Assembly: GCA_003674045.1 (NCBI GenBank)
Contig: PENC01000001.1
Span: 806,001 to 870,000, forward strand
Length of the DNA: 64,000 nucleotides
Direction of reading: 5' to 3'
Origin: Streptomyces griseocarneus
Lineage (GTDB): Bacteria > Actinomycetota > Actinomycetes > Streptomycetales > Streptomycetaceae
In this document: in pieces, positions 15,914 through 24,474 of the stretch
How positions within the stretch are numbered: the stretch's first letter is position 1
Layout of the letters: every line of letters begins with the position of its first letter
The notes under the pieces: model-generated
Seen by the model: the letters and a program-made list of their open reading frames with translations, nothing else
Databases searched by the model: none
What the model was told of the DNA's origin: nothing
Position numbers and translations under genes: made by a program

Positions 15914-17362
15914 ATGAACGTTCGTACCGACAGCATCAACGGCGACCGGCCCGCTCCGGCGGACGGCCGCCGACCCGTCCGGGTGGGCGTGCTCGTCACC
16001 GCCCTCCTGACCGCCTGCATCGCCTTCCAGCTCAACGCGAGCATGCTCAGCCCCGCGCTGAAGAGCATCGAGGACAGCCTCGGCGCCAGCTCCGCCGAGA
16101 TCGGTCTGACCCAGACCGCGTTCTTCACCTCGGCCGCCCTCTTCTCGCTCTTCCTGCCGCGCCTCGGCGACGTCGTCGGCCGCCGCAAGGTCCTGACCGG
16201 GATGCTCGCCCTGATGGCCGTCGGCTGTGTCGTGGCCGCGCTCGCGACGAGCGTGCCCATGCTGTTCGCCGGCCGCATCATCCAGGGCGCCTCCGGCCCG
16301 GTGGTCCCGCTGTGCCTGATCATGCTGCGGCAGGAGGTCACCGAGCCCAAGAAGTACGGCACCCTCCTGGGCGTGATCACCGCCGTCAACGGCGGCATCG
16401 CCGGTGTCGACTCCCTCGCGGGCGGCTGGCTCGCCGACAACCACGGCTTCGGGTCCGTCTTCTGGGCCATGGCCGTCGTGGCCGTCCTCGCCACGGTCCT
16501 CGTCGCCACCCTGGTCCCCGAGACCAAGGTCGCGGGCGCCGACCGGATGGACTGGCCGGGTGTCGCCACCCTCGTCGTGTCGGTCGGCGCGCTGCTGATC
16601 GCGCTCAACGAGGCGGGCAAGCTCGGTGACGCGAACTGGCCGCTCGTGATCGGCCTGGTCGTCGTCGCCGCCGTGGCCTTCGTCCTGTTCTGGCGGACCG
16701 AGGACCGCAGCGATCACCCGCTGGTCGCCACCCACCACCTGCGGCTGCGCTCCACGTGGGCCACGCTGCTGACCACCGTGCTCACCATGACCGGTGTCTT
16801 CGCCGTCATGAACGGCCTGATCCCGGCCTTCGCGCAGGACGCCAAAGCCGGGCTCGGCATGACCGCCGAGCAGTCCGCGTGGTGGACCCTCACCCCGTAC
16901 GCCCTCGCGGGCCTCGCGATGGGCCCGGTCGCCGGGCGCCTCGCCGCCACCTTCGGCTACGGCCGCGTCCTGCGGATCGGTCTCGTCGGGGCCGTCGCCT
17001 CCGTCGTGCTGATGATCGTGACGATGCCCGCCCACTCGCGCGTGATGCTGCTGATGGCCTCGATCCTCGTGGGCATCACCTATGCGGGCGTGGCGAACAT
17101 CGTCCTCAACGGTCTGGGCATCGTGCTCTCCCCGCGTGAGAACCCGGGCTTCCTGCCCGGCCTCAACGCGGGCGCCTTCAACCTGGGCGCCGGGCTCAGC
17201 TTCGCCGTGCTCTACGCGGTGAAGACCGAGCTGATGCCCGCCGACCCGGCCTCCTCGGCCGGCTACACCTCCGGCATGATCGCCGGTGTCGTGATCCTGG
17301 GCGCCGCCATCGCGACGTCCTTCCTGATCCCGAAACCGGTGGCGGCCGAAGAGCACCACTGA
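15914..17362 (+). CDS. MFS drug-efflux-type transporter, 482 aa
   Basis: The length, the many hydrophobic segments (consistent with 14 in the DHA2 family), and the loop motif GDVVGRRKVL between early segments (motif A of the major facilitator superfamily) support a proton-coupled multidrug or metabolite exporter in the cytoplasmic membrane. The start ATG at 15914 is preceded by CGAGG; frames further upstream are GC-rich non-coding. A long inverted repeat lies in the leader. It is the first gene outside the integrative element and could export the product of the biosynthetic cluster at 17.4-33.2 kb, but the orientation differs and this is not established. Confidence 0.85.
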   Translation: MNVRTDSINGDRPAPADGRRPVRVGVLVTALLTACIAFQLNASMLSPALKSIEDSLGASSAEIGLTQTAFFTSAALFSLFLPRLGDVVGRRKVLTGMLALMAVGCVVAALATSVPMLFAGRIIQGASGPVVPLCLIMLRQEVTEPKKYGTLLGVITAVNGGIAGVDSLAGGWLADNHGFGSVFWAMAVVAVLATVLVATLVPETKVAGADRMDWPGVATLVVSVGALLIALNEAGKLGDANWPLVIGLVVVAAVAFVLFWRTEDRSDHPLVATHHLRLRSTWATLLTTVLTMTGVFAVMNGLIPAFAQDAKAGLGMTAEQSAWWTLTPYALAGLAMGPVAGRLAATFGYGRVLRIGLVGAVASVVLMIVTMPAHSRVMLLMASILVGITYAGVANIVLNGLGIVLSPRENPGFLPGLNAGAFNLGAGLSFAVLYAVKTELMPADPASSAGYTSGMIAGVVILGAAIATSFLIPKPVAAEEHH

Positions 17363-17386
17363 GCCGAGCGCCCAGGATGTGACCCC

Positions 17387-17421
17387 GAAGCCGGGGCTGC
17401 CCCCGCGGCAGCCCCGGCTTC
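17387..17421. terminator. Bidirectional terminator between convergent genes
   Basis: Perfect 15-bp stem (GAAGCCGGGGCTGCC at 17387-17401, GGCAGCCCCGGCTTC at 17407-17421), loop CCCGC. It ends in the stop codon of the leftward flavin reductase gene and follows the rightward MFS gene. Confidence 0.8.
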
Positions 17422-17998
17422 AGTCCGTTTCCGGCCAGACGGCGTACCGGCGCATGCCGTACAGCAGCGGGGCCGGGCACGGCTCGGCCAGCTCCCGGGT
17501 GCGGACGACCTCGCCCAGGACGATCGTGTGGTCGCCCGCCTCGGTGAGCCGCGTCACCCGGCACTCGGCCACCGCGTGGGCGTCCTCCGGGAGCACGGGC
17601 AGACCCGTGCCCGGCGACCGGTGCCACGGGACCTTCGTGAAGCGGCCCGCGTCCCGGGTGGCGAACGCCTCGGCGGCCCGGCGGCCCGCCCCGTGCAGCA
17701 GGTTCAGCGCGAACCGGCCCCGCTCGGCCAGCACCGGCAGGGTGCTGCCGCTGCTCGACGCGCACACCAGCACCAGCGGCGGGGCCAGCGACACGCCGCA
17801 CCACGCGGTGCACGCGAAGCCGTACGGCTCGCCCGAGCCGTCGTACGTGGTGACCACCGCCACCCCGCCGGGGTGGGCGGCCATCAGGGAACGGAAGGCG
17901 TCGGCGTCCACCACCGGGGCGGGCCCCCGGCCGGTCTCCAGGCCGGTCTCCAGGCCGGTCTCCCGGTCGGACGACGCGACGGTCGGCGTTATGGTCAT
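17420..17998 (-). CDS. Flavin reductase (FMN-binding split barrel), 192 aa
   Basis: NAD(P)H:flavin oxidoreductases of this family supply reduced FMN/FAD to two-component oxygenases. Supporting blocks: FRSLMAAHPGGVAVVTT, PYGFACTAWCGVSLAPPLVLVC (the flavin-binding S/T-x-S-x-x-PP region), FALNLLHG, and a late HTIVLGEVV. Start ATG 17996-17998 with AAAGGA upstream. The N-terminus contains three 12-bp tandem repeats giving TGLETGLETG. It is last in the leftward cluster operon. In rebeccamycin-type clusters such an enzyme (RebF) feeds the halogenase and monooxygenases; no halogenase is visible here, so the FAD monooxygenase at 25,143 or an enzyme elsewhere may be its client. Confidence 0.88.
   Translation of the reverse strand: MTITPTVASSDRETGLETGLETGRGPAPVVDADAFRSLMAAHPGGVAVVTTYDGSGEPYGFACTAWCGVSLAPPLVLVCASSSGSTLPVLAERGRFALNLLHGAGRRAAEAFATRDAGRFTKVPWHRSPGTGLPVLPEDAHAVAECRVTRLTEAGDHTIVLGEVVRTRELAEPCPAPLLYGMRRYAVWPETD
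17929..17964 (-). repeat. Three tandem 12-bp units inside the flavin reductase gene
   Basis: GGCCGGTCTCCA occurs at 17929-17940 and 17941-17952, with a one-base variant at 17953-17964. It encodes a repeated TGLE stretch in the disordered N-terminus, likely prone to slippage and length variation between strains. Confidence 0.8.
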
Positions 17999-18069
17999 GG
18001 CGGTTTCCTTTCGGTCCTTTCGGCTGTGACGTTCATCGGTTTCCTCCCGGCCGTGACGGCTGTGCCGTT

Positions 18070-19248
18070 TCACGGCGTGCCCACCGGCGGCCGGGACCGG
18101 GCGCCGACCGTCGCGGTGACCGTGACGCTCGCCACGCACAGCGCCGTCACCACCCCGGCGAAGACGCCCGCGGCGGTCATCAGCGTGCCGTGGGCCAGCA
18201 GCACGGCCACCCCCACGACCGGCAGCGTCAGCCCCAGGTAGGCGGCGACGAAGTAGCCGGAGACCAGCTCCGAGACCCGGTCCGGCGGCGCCAGCGCGGC
18301 CACCGACGCCAGACCGGACCGGAAGGACGTGCCCGCGCCCGCGCCGCCCAGCACCGAGCCGCACAGGAACAGCGGCAGCGACGCGGCCGACAGCCCTGCC
18401 AGCAGCAGCGCGAGCCCCAGCGGCACGGCGGCCATGCCCACCGCCAGACCGGTGCGCGGCCCCAGCCGTACGGCGAGGAGCTGCGCGGCCCCCGCCGACG
18501 CGAAGGCGCTGAACGCCACCAGCCCGACCGCGAGCCGGCTGTGGTCATGCAGGCCCTGGACGAGGAAGTTGCCCGCCAGCGAGGCCAGCAGCCCGAGCAG
18601 GGCGAACGAAGCGAACACCGCGACGGCCGCCGCGGCGAACACGGGCCGGGCGGTCGTCGGCACGCTCAGCCGCTGCGGCCGCACCCTGCCCCCGCGCGGC
18701 GGGACCGGTTCGGGCAGCGCCACCACGGCCAGGCCCGGCAGCAGCAGGGCGATCAGCACGGCGTACGGGACGACGGTGGGGGAGGGCACGTACTCGACCA
18801 GCAGCCCGGACAGCAGCGACCCGCAGCCGAGCCCGGCCATGTTCGTGACCGACGCGATCAGCGCCGCCCGCGGCCGGTCCGGGTGCAGCTCACCCAGATA
18901 GGCGGTGGCCGCGCCCGTGGTCAGGCCCACGGACACCCCCGACAGCACCCGCGCCGTGAACAGGCCCGGGAGCGTCGGGAAGGCGAGGAACACCACGCTG
19001 CTGACCACGGCCACCCCCAGCGCGGGCACGAGCGTGGCCCGCCGCCCGATCTGGTCCGAGAGCCCCCCGAACAGCAGCAGGGAGACCAGGATGCCCACCG
19101 CGTACGCGGCAAAGACCAGCGCGACCACCGGCGGGGACAGGGCGAGCCGCTGCGCGTAGACCGCGTAGACCGGCGTGGGAACCGTGCCGCCCGCCATCAC
19201 CACGAACAGCACATAGGTGACGACGGGGACGGCTGCGCGGGAGGCCAT
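18070..19248 (-). CDS. MFS transporter, 392 aa, probable product exporter
   Basis: Twelve-segment major facilitator protein: an early hydrophobic span (VVTYVLFVVMAGG), the loop GGLSDQIGRRATLV (motif A), and SVTNMAGLGCGSLLSGLLVEY between later segments. Start ATG 19246-19248. It lies about 70 bp upstream of the flavin reductase gene and about 100 bp downstream of an oxidase gene, all leftward, so it is part of the cluster operon. Export of the final metabolite and self-resistance are inferred from position. Confidence 0.85.
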   Translation of the reverse strand: MASRAAVPVVTYVLFVVMAGGTVPTPVYAVYAQRLALSPPVVALVFAAYAVGILVSLLLFGGLSDQIGRRATLVPALGVAVVSSVVFLAFPTLPGLFTARVLSGVSVGLTTGAATAYLGELHPDRPRAALIASVTNMAGLGCGSLLSGLLVEYVPSPTVVPYAVLIALLLPGLAVVALPEPVPPRGGRVRPQRLSVPTTARPVFAAAAVAVFASFALLGLLASLAGNFLVQGLHDHSRLAVGLVAFSAFASAGAAQLLAVRLGPRTGLAVGMAAVPLGLALLLAGLSAASLPLFLCGSVLGGAGAGTSFRSGLASVAALAPPDRVSELVSGYFVAAYLGLTLPVVGVAVLLAHGTLMTAAGVFAGVVTALCVASVTVTATVGARSRPPVGTP

Positions 19249-19349
19249 CGGCGTCCTCGGTGTCTCGGGTGACTTCCGTGCACCCAGTGTCTTCGGCACG
19301 GCGGGGGCGGGCGAGCCCGCGCGGTCCGCCGGCCGTGGTCCGGCGGCCC

Positions 19350-20576
19350 TCACCAGTCGAAGGCGGTCGCGTCGTACAGGTTCACCCCGAGCGCCGCTTT
19401 GCCCAGGTATTCCAGGCACTCCTCGGGCTTGGCGGGCATCACGGAGGCGAAGGACGCCTCCCGCAGCAGCCGTTCCAGCGGCTGCGAGCGGCTGACCGCG
19501 GCCGAGCCGCAGATGCGCACGGCGTCCTGGGCGAGCGCGGGGCCGACCTCGCCCACGACGTACTTCGCCGCGTGCGCCGCCGCGTTGGCGTCGACCGTGC
19601 CCCGGCGGCCGTCGATCCGCGCACCCGCCTCGTGGACCAGCGCGCGGGCCGCGCTGAGCCGCGCGGACATCCTGCCGAGCTCCCGCTGGAGCACCGGCGA
19701 TCCGGCGCGCTTCGGGGACGCCGCCACATGGTCGGTGGCGAAGCGCAGGATCGCCTCGGCGATGCCCAGGTACGCGCCGGTGTAGCCGGAGATCATCCAG
19801 TGGGGCTCGCGCACCAGCTTGTACATCGACATGCCCTCGACCCCGAGGAAGAGCCGGGAGCGCGGCACCGGGACGTCGTCGAGCACCATGCCCGCGGTGC
19901 TCGTCCCGTACATCGCGGACAGGCTGTGCACCTCCCCGAAGGAGACACCGGGGTCGTCGGCGGCGACCACGAAGTGCGAGACCTCGCCGCTGCCCTCGGT
20001 CCCCTCGGCACGGGCCGCGACCACGTAGTAGTCGGCCACGCCCGCGAGCGAGACGAAGGACTTCGCGCCGGAGAGGACGAACCCGCGGCCGTCGGGCGAG
20101 AGCCGGTAGGTCGTGCGCACGCCCCGGAGCTTGGCGCCGCTCCCGGCCTCGGACGTGGCGGAGGCGAACATCCTGCGGCCGTGTATCACCTCGTCGTACA
20201 GCCAGGACCGGAAGGCGTCGGCGGCGGGCGGCAGCGGTGTCGTGGCCGATTCGCACAGCGAGCCGATCGCGACGTTGTGCATGTTGAAGCCGAGGGCGGC
20301 GGCGCCGTTGTGGGCGCCGAGCACGGCCAGGACGCGGGAGTAGTCGGCGAAGCCGAGCCCCGCGCCGCCCGCCGCGCGGGGCACCAGCAGCCCGAGCAGG
20401 CCCGCGTCGCGCAGGACGCGGTACGCGGCGTGGCCGGTGGCGCGCCCGGCGTCCACGTCGGCGGCCAGGGGCGCGAGGGCCGCGCCGGTCTCGTCGGCGA
20501 GCCTCAGGAGGTCTTCGAAGTCGCTCGGCAGGGCGGTGACGGTTTCGGTGGCGGGGGATGGCGAGATGGTGGCCAT
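19350..20576 (-). CDS. Acyl-CoA-dehydrogenase-like flavoprotein, 408 aa (second of two)
   Basis: The acyl-CoA dehydrogenase fold is supported by the N-terminal helical domain, the middle-domain block MFASATSEAGSGAKL (equivalent of the family TEP.aGSD region) and the C-terminal QDAVRICGSAAVSRSQPLER helix pair. At the place of the catalytic Glu of medium-chain dehydrogenases there is no equivalent (FASVMPAKPEECLEYL). Carrier-protein-dependent oxidases such as those making pyrrole from prolyl thioester belong to this superfamily. Start ATG 20574-20576. It lies 34 bp behind the first dehydrogenase gene in the same operon. It may oxidise the tethered substrate further, act on another intermediate, or pair with its neighbour; not resolved. 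Confidence 0.82.
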   Translation of the reverse strand: MATISPSPATETVTALPSDFEDLLRLADETGAALAPLAADVDAGRATGHAAYRVLRDAGLLGLLVPRAAGGAGLGFADYSRVLAVLGAHNGAAALGFNMHNVAIGSLCESATTPLPPAADAFRSWLYDEVIHGRRMFASATSEAGSGAKLRGVRTTYRLSPDGRGFVLSGAKSFVSLAGVADYYVVAARAEGTEGSGEVSHFVVAADDPGVSFGEVHSLSAMYGTSTAGMVLDDVPVPRSRLFLGVEGMSMYKLVREPHWMISGYTGAYLGIAEAILRFATDHVAASPKRAGSPVLQRELGRMSARLSAARALVHEAGARIDGRRGTVDANAAAHAAKYVVGEVGPALAQDAVRICGSAAVSRSQPLERLLREASFASVMPAKPEECLEYLGKAALGVNLYDATAFDW

Positions 20577-20610
20577 CGGATGCCTTTCGTGATCAGTTCT
20601 CGACGCGTGG

Positions 20611-21792
20611 TCAGTTCTCGACGGGGAGACCGAATTCCCTGGCGACACCCACGCGCAGCAGGTCGTTCGGACCGGCGTACGTCAGGGCCGCCATGGGGCT
20701 GTGCAGGTCGGCGGGGAGCTCGGAGTCGGCGATGAAGGCACGGACGCCGGAGAGCGCGGTGGCGTGTCCGGTCAGCCGGACGTAGTCCTCCGAGACCGAG
20801 ATCTTGGTGAGCGCGGCCTCGGCGGACAGCCGCCGGGTGGGCGTCCCGGCGTCGAGCCGCGCCGCCATGCCGTAGAGCAGGACGCGGGAGCGGTACAGGG
20901 CCAGCGCCATGTCGCTGAGCCGGGCGGCCACCTGGTGGCTGGCGCCCATCCTGCGGCCGAAGTGCTCGCGCCCGGCGGCCCACTCGGTGAGGCGCGCGAG
21001 CGTGCGCCGCATCGGGCCGAGCGCGTAGCCGAGCAGCAGGGCCCGCTCCCAGGTGGTGGTGGACGAGAGGACGGCGAGGCCGGAGCCCTCGGCGCCGATC
21101 CGGCGGTCCGCGGACAGCCGTACGCCGGTGAAGGCCAGCTCGCCCATGGGCACGCCCGGCAGCGCCGTCTTGGCGAAGGCGTCGGCGCGGGCCACGCCCG
21201 GGGCGTCGACGGGGAAGAGGAAGGCGGACAGGGCGAACGGCGAGCGCTTCTCCTCGGTCCGCGCGAAGACCAGGGCGAGGTCGGCGACCGGCGCCGCGGT
21301 GATGAAGGTCTTGGCACCGTCGAGGACGTAGCCGTCGCCGTCACGGCGGGCACGGGTGTCCATGGACAGCGGGTCGCTGCCGCCCTTGCGCTCGGTCAGC
21401 GCGTGGCACAGCAGCACCCGCCCGTCCTGGAGGGGCGCGAGGGAGCGCCAGGCGTCCGGGGGAAGCACGGCACGCAAGGGGTACTGCATGCCGAACACCT
21501 GGGAGGCCAGCGCGTAGACCACGCCCGGGTCGACGCCCGCCAGGCCGATGCCCTCGACCATGGCGAGCGAGCGGGTGACGGGGCCGGGGGCGTCCGCCTT
21601 CTCCGGTGTCTGTTCCGAAGAGCCGACCTGCAGCACGCCCAGCCCGGCGAGGGCCTCCCACTGGTCGCGGAAGCCCTTGCCCGTCAGCTGTTCCGCGAGG
21701 GGCAGGGCCCGCTCGCGGAACTCGTCGACGACGGCCTCCGTCGCGCCGGGGTTCGTGCGCAGGAGGCGGTCCGTGGGCGTGTGCGCCGTCAT
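20611..21792 (-). CDS. Acyl-CoA-dehydrogenase-like flavoprotein, 393 aa, probable prolyl-carrier oxidase
   Basis: Member of the acyl-CoA dehydrogenase superfamily: CHALTERKGGSDPLSM in the middle domain, DGYVLDGAKTFIT, and the C-terminal flavin-contact helices (ERALLLGYALGPMRRTL ... GREHFGRRM). The MCAD-type catalytic Glu position reads YAGPND, so a Glu elsewhere (as in isovaleryl-CoA dehydrogenase and PigA-type prolyl oxidases) would have to serve. The start ATG at 21790-21792 overlaps the carrier protein stop by 4 bp, an arrangement matching PltE/CloN3/RedW, which oxidise carrier-bound proline to the pyrrole level. The role is inferred from this pairing. Confidence 0.85.
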   Translation of the reverse strand: MTAHTPTDRLLRTNPGATEAVVDEFRERALPLAEQLTGKGFRDQWEALAGLGVLQVGSSEQTPEKADAPGPVTRSLAMVEGIGLAGVDPGVVYALASQVFGMQYPLRAVLPPDAWRSLAPLQDGRVLLCHALTERKGGSDPLSMDTRARRDGDGYVLDGAKTFITAAPVADLALVFARTEEKRSPFALSAFLFPVDAPGVARADAFAKTALPGVPMGELAFTGVRLSADRRIGAEGSGLAVLSSTTTWERALLLGYALGPMRRTLARLTEWAAGREHFGRRMGASHQVAARLSDMALALYRSRVLLYGMAARLDAGTPTRRLSAEAALTKISVSEDYVRLTGHATALSGVRAFIADSELPADLHSPMAALTYAGPNDLLRVGVAREFGLPVEN

Positions 21793-22052
21793 CGCGCGGC
21801 CCCCGCCCGGACGTTCTCCACGACGGCCCACAGGGCCAGCGGGCTGCGGAAGTTGGCGGCGACGATCTCGGTGTCGGGCAGGGCGATCCCGGCCTCGGCG
21901 TCGAGGGCGGTGACGATCTGCATGATGGTGAGCGAGTCGAGCAGGCCCGTCTCCAGCAGCGGGGTGTCGGGCCGGAGCTGCCGGGGGTCCTCCCCGCGCC
22001 CCCAGGTGATCTTGCTGCCGATCAGGGTGCAGAGGTCTTCCACGGTGTGCAT
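21789..22052 (-). CDS. Acyl/peptidyl carrier protein, 87 aa
   Basis: Free-standing carrier protein with the phosphopantetheine attachment motif LLETGLLDSLTIMQ (Ser at residue 40), and a typical four-helix acidic sequence (EDLCTLIGSKI ... ALWAVVENV). Start ATG 22050-22052. It sits between the adenylation gene (20 bp away) and the first oxidase gene (4-bp overlap). In prodiginine, pyoluteorin and aminocoumarin clusters the same trio loads L-proline, holds it and oxidises it to pyrrolyl-2-carbonyl thioester. A phosphopantetheinyl transferase is not in the window. Confidence 0.92.
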   Translation of the reverse strand: MHTVEDLCTLIGSKITWGRGEDPRQLRPDTPLLETGLLDSLTIMQIVTALDAEAGIALPDTEIVAANFRSPLALWAVVENVRAGAAR

Positions 22053-22072
22053 GTGAGGCTCCTTCGGTGGGG

Positions 22073-23662
22073 TCAGACGGTGGCGATGCCGGTGTCGGCG
22101 GCGAGCGCGCGGCGGTCGACCTTGCCGCGGGCGTTGACGGGCAGGGTGCCGGTGACGACGACGCGGTCGGGCAGCATGCGCAGCGGCAGGACGCCGCGCA
22201 GCCCGGCGAGCAGCTCCGTCTCCGGCGCGTCGGCCAGGACGTATGCCCAGATCTCGCCGTGGTGCGGGCCGTCCTTGGCGACGACCGCGGCGGCGGTGAC
22301 CCGCGGCAGGCCGAGCACGGCGGCCTCGACGTCCAGCAGGTCGATGCGGTGGCCGCGCCGTTTGACCTGCGAGTCGGCGCGGCCGCGGAGGAAGACCCGG
22401 CCGTCCCCGGCGATCCGGCCGAGGTCGCCGGTGGCGTAGGCGCGGCGGGCGACGCCGTCGCGGAAGACGGCGGTGCGGGTGGGGTCGACGAGCCCGCCGT
22501 CCTGGAGATAGCCCTGGAAGACGGTGGCACCGGCGACATGGATCTCGCCGGGGCCGTCGGTGGGCCTGCCGTCCTCGTCGAGGACGTCGACGGCGTCGCC
22601 CGGGACGGCCCGCCCGATGGTGATCTCCTGGTCGGCGGTCCAGTCGGCGGGCACCCGGCTGTAGGTGCAGACGTTGGTCTCGGTGGGCCCGTAGAGGTTG
22701 TAGAAGGGCACGTCGCCGAGGAGGCGGAGGTAGCGCTCCAGCGGGCGGGGCGCGAAGGGCTCGCCCGCGAAGGCCGCCACGCGCAGCGCGGCGGGGAAAC
22801 GCTCGGCGATGCCGCCCTGTTCGAGCATGCCCTGCCAGAGCGAGGGCACCGCGTAGAAGGCGGTGATCCTCTGCTCGGCGAGCCAGCCCACCACGTCGCG
22901 GGGGAAGGACCGCAGCACGTCGGGCATCAGGACCGCGCAGGCGCCCGCGGCGGCCGTGCTGAACAGGTCGAAGGTCGTGAGGTCGAAGGTGAGCGCGGCC
23001 TGCGAGCCCACGCGGTCGGCTTCGGTCAGCCCGAGCTCGGCGGCGGCCCACAGCGCGAAGTGGGCGACGTTGGCGTGGGAGAGCAGCACCCCCTTGGGCC
23101 TGCCGGTGCTGCCCGAGGTGAAGAGTACGTAGCCGCCGCGGTCGGTGGGTGCGGGCAGGGGGCGTGGCTTCGCCGCGGGCGGCAGGGTGCGCAGTGCGTT
23201 CAGGCCGTGGTCGAGGGGGTCCTCGGCGGGCTCCGGGGTTCCGGCCTCCGCGGCGGCCCGGCGGGCGCCGGGCAATGCCCGGTCGGCGGCCAGCAGCAGC
23301 GAGATACCGCCGCCGCGCACCATGTGCGCCGTCCGCGCGGGCGGGTCGGCCACGTCGAGCGGGGCCACGACGGCCCCGGCCCGCAGCCCGGCGTAGAGGC
23401 CGAGCACGGCGGCGGTGCCCTTCGCGGCGTAGACGCCCACGCGGTCACCGGGCGCCACGCCCGCCACGGTCAGCTGCCGCGCCAACGCGTCGACGGTGCT
23501 GTCGAGTTCGGCGTAGGTCCAGGTGCGGCCCTCGGCGATGAGCGCGGGGCGGCCGGGGTGACGGAGGGCGGACGCGGCGAGCAGGGCGTCCAGCCGGATG
23601 CCGGTGGAGTCGGTGGATTCGGTGGAGTTGACGGTGTCTGTGGTGTCTGCGGTGCTGCTCAC
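22073..23662 (-). CDS. Stand-alone amino-acid adenylation enzyme, 529 aa, probably proline-specific
   Basis: Complete adenylation domain: P-loop-like LFTSGSTGRPKG near residue 180, YGPTETN near 320, YATGDLG near 408, and the C-terminal NARGKVDR with the conserved Lys near 513. Its layout and the blocks LTFDLTTFDLFSTAAAG and ITAFYAVPSLW resemble PltF/RedM/CloN4, which activate L-proline for a separate carrier protein. GTG at 23660-23662 is used, overlapping the upstream stop (GTGA). The first 20 residues are a Thr/Ser/Asp-rich repeat (TADTTDTVNSTESTDSTG) of unknown meaning. Substrate specificity is inferred, not proven. Confidence 0.9.
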   Translation of the reverse strand: MSSTADTTDTVNSTESTDSTGIRLDALLAASALRHPGRPALIAEGRTWTYAELDSTVDALARQLTVAGVAPGDRVGVYAAKGTAAVLGLYAGLRAGAVVAPLDVADPPARTAHMVRGGGISLLLAADRALPGARRAAAEAGTPEPAEDPLDHGLNALRTLPPAAKPRPLPAPTDRGGYVLFTSGSTGRPKGVLLSHANVAHFALWAAAELGLTEADRVGSQAALTFDLTTFDLFSTAAAGACAVLMPDVLRSFPRDVVGWLAEQRITAFYAVPSLWQGMLEQGGIAERFPAALRVAAFAGEPFAPRPLERYLRLLGDVPFYNLYGPTETNVCTYSRVPADWTADQEITIGRAVPGDAVDVLDEDGRPTDGPGEIHVAGATVFQGYLQDGGLVDPTRTAVFRDGVARRAYATGDLGRIAGDGRVFLRGRADSQVKRRGHRIDLLDVEAAVLGLPRVTAAAVVAKDGPHHGEIWAYVLADAPETELLAGLRGVLPLRMLPDRVVVTGTLPVNARGKVDRRALAADTGIATV

Positions 23663-24474
23663 GGTCGGATCTCCTGCTGCTGTGGCACGAGGCCGGTGAC
23701 GCGGCCGGTGGGGTGATCGGTGGGGCGATCGACGAGGAAGGCGTGCACGGCGTCGACGACGTCGTCGGTGCGGTCCAGGTGCGGGGAGTGGCCGCAGTCG
23801 GCGAGCTCCAGGCGGTGGACGGGCCCGCTCAGGGCGCGCTGCGCCGCGTCGAGGTGGGCCGGGCTGCCGTACTGGTCGCGGTCGCCCTGGACGAGGAGCG
23901 CGGGGGCGGTGACGCCGGCGAGGTCGGACGAGATGTCCCAGGAGCGGAACGCGGGCGAGAGCCATACGTCGCTCCAGCCTTCGAAGACGGCCCGTGGATC
24001 CTGGTGGTAGAAGGCGAGTTCACGGGCGAGCGGCCCGGAGAGGAACGACGCGCGGGCCGCCTCGACGCCCCGCAGGGTGCGCTCCTCGGCGAAGAGGTGG
24101 GGGGCCATCGCGACCGCCGCCTCGACGGGGTGCGCCGCCGCGTGCAGCAGCGCGATCGAGGCGCCGTCGCTGTGGCCGACGAGCACGGGCCGCCGCAGAC
24201 CGAGCCGGCCGAGGAGCTCGGGCAGGACCTCGTACGCCTCCTCGTGCATATAGCGCGGGGAGCGCGGCAGCCGGGCCGGTCCGGAACTTCCGTATCCGTG
24301 CCGGGAGAAGACCAGGACGCGGCGGCCGGTCGCCGCCGCGAGACGGGCGGGAAAACGCCGCCACATGGCGATGCAGCCGAGTCCCTCATGGAGGAGAACG
24401 AAGGGCGCCTTATCGGGGTCGCCGCCGAGAACGGTGTATTCGACAGGTCCTCGAGAAATCTCGATGGTGGACAT
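23659..24474 (-). CDS. Alpha/beta hydrolase, 271 aa, possible acyl-releasing or acyl-transfer enzyme
   Basis: Alpha/beta-hydrolase with nucleophile elbow GHSDGAS (Ser near residue 102), oxyanion region LHEGLGC, and a late DCGHSPH supplying the catalytic His; an Asp lies in QGDRDQ. Start ATG 24472-24474 with GCGAGGA upstream. It is first in the leftward operon and overlaps the adenylation gene by 4 bp, which ties it to carrier-bound chemistry. In aminocoumarin pathways a CloN7/CouN7-type protein moves the pyrrolyl group to its acceptor; a similar transfer or thioesterase editing function is plausible here, but the sequence does not decide. Confidence 0.82.
   Translation of the reverse strand: MSTIEISRGPVEYTVLGGDPDKAPFVLLHEGLGCIAMWRRFPARLAAATGRRVLVFSRHGYGSSGPARLPRSPRYMHEEAYEVLPELLGRLGLRRPVLVGHSDGASIALLHAAAHPVEAAVAMAPHLFAEERTLRGVEAARASFLSGPLARELAFYHQDPRAVFEGWSDVWLSPAFRSWDISSDLAGVTAPALLVQGDRDQYGSPAHLDAAQRALSGPVHRLELADCGHSPHLDRTDDVVDAVHAFLVDRPTDHPTGRVTGLVPQQQEIRP

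Noticed and set aside
15677..17359. 560-codon leftward frame opposite the MFS gene
   Set aside because: His/Asp/Gly-rich product without motifs; a shadow of the GC-rich transporter gene, which has membrane segments and motif A.
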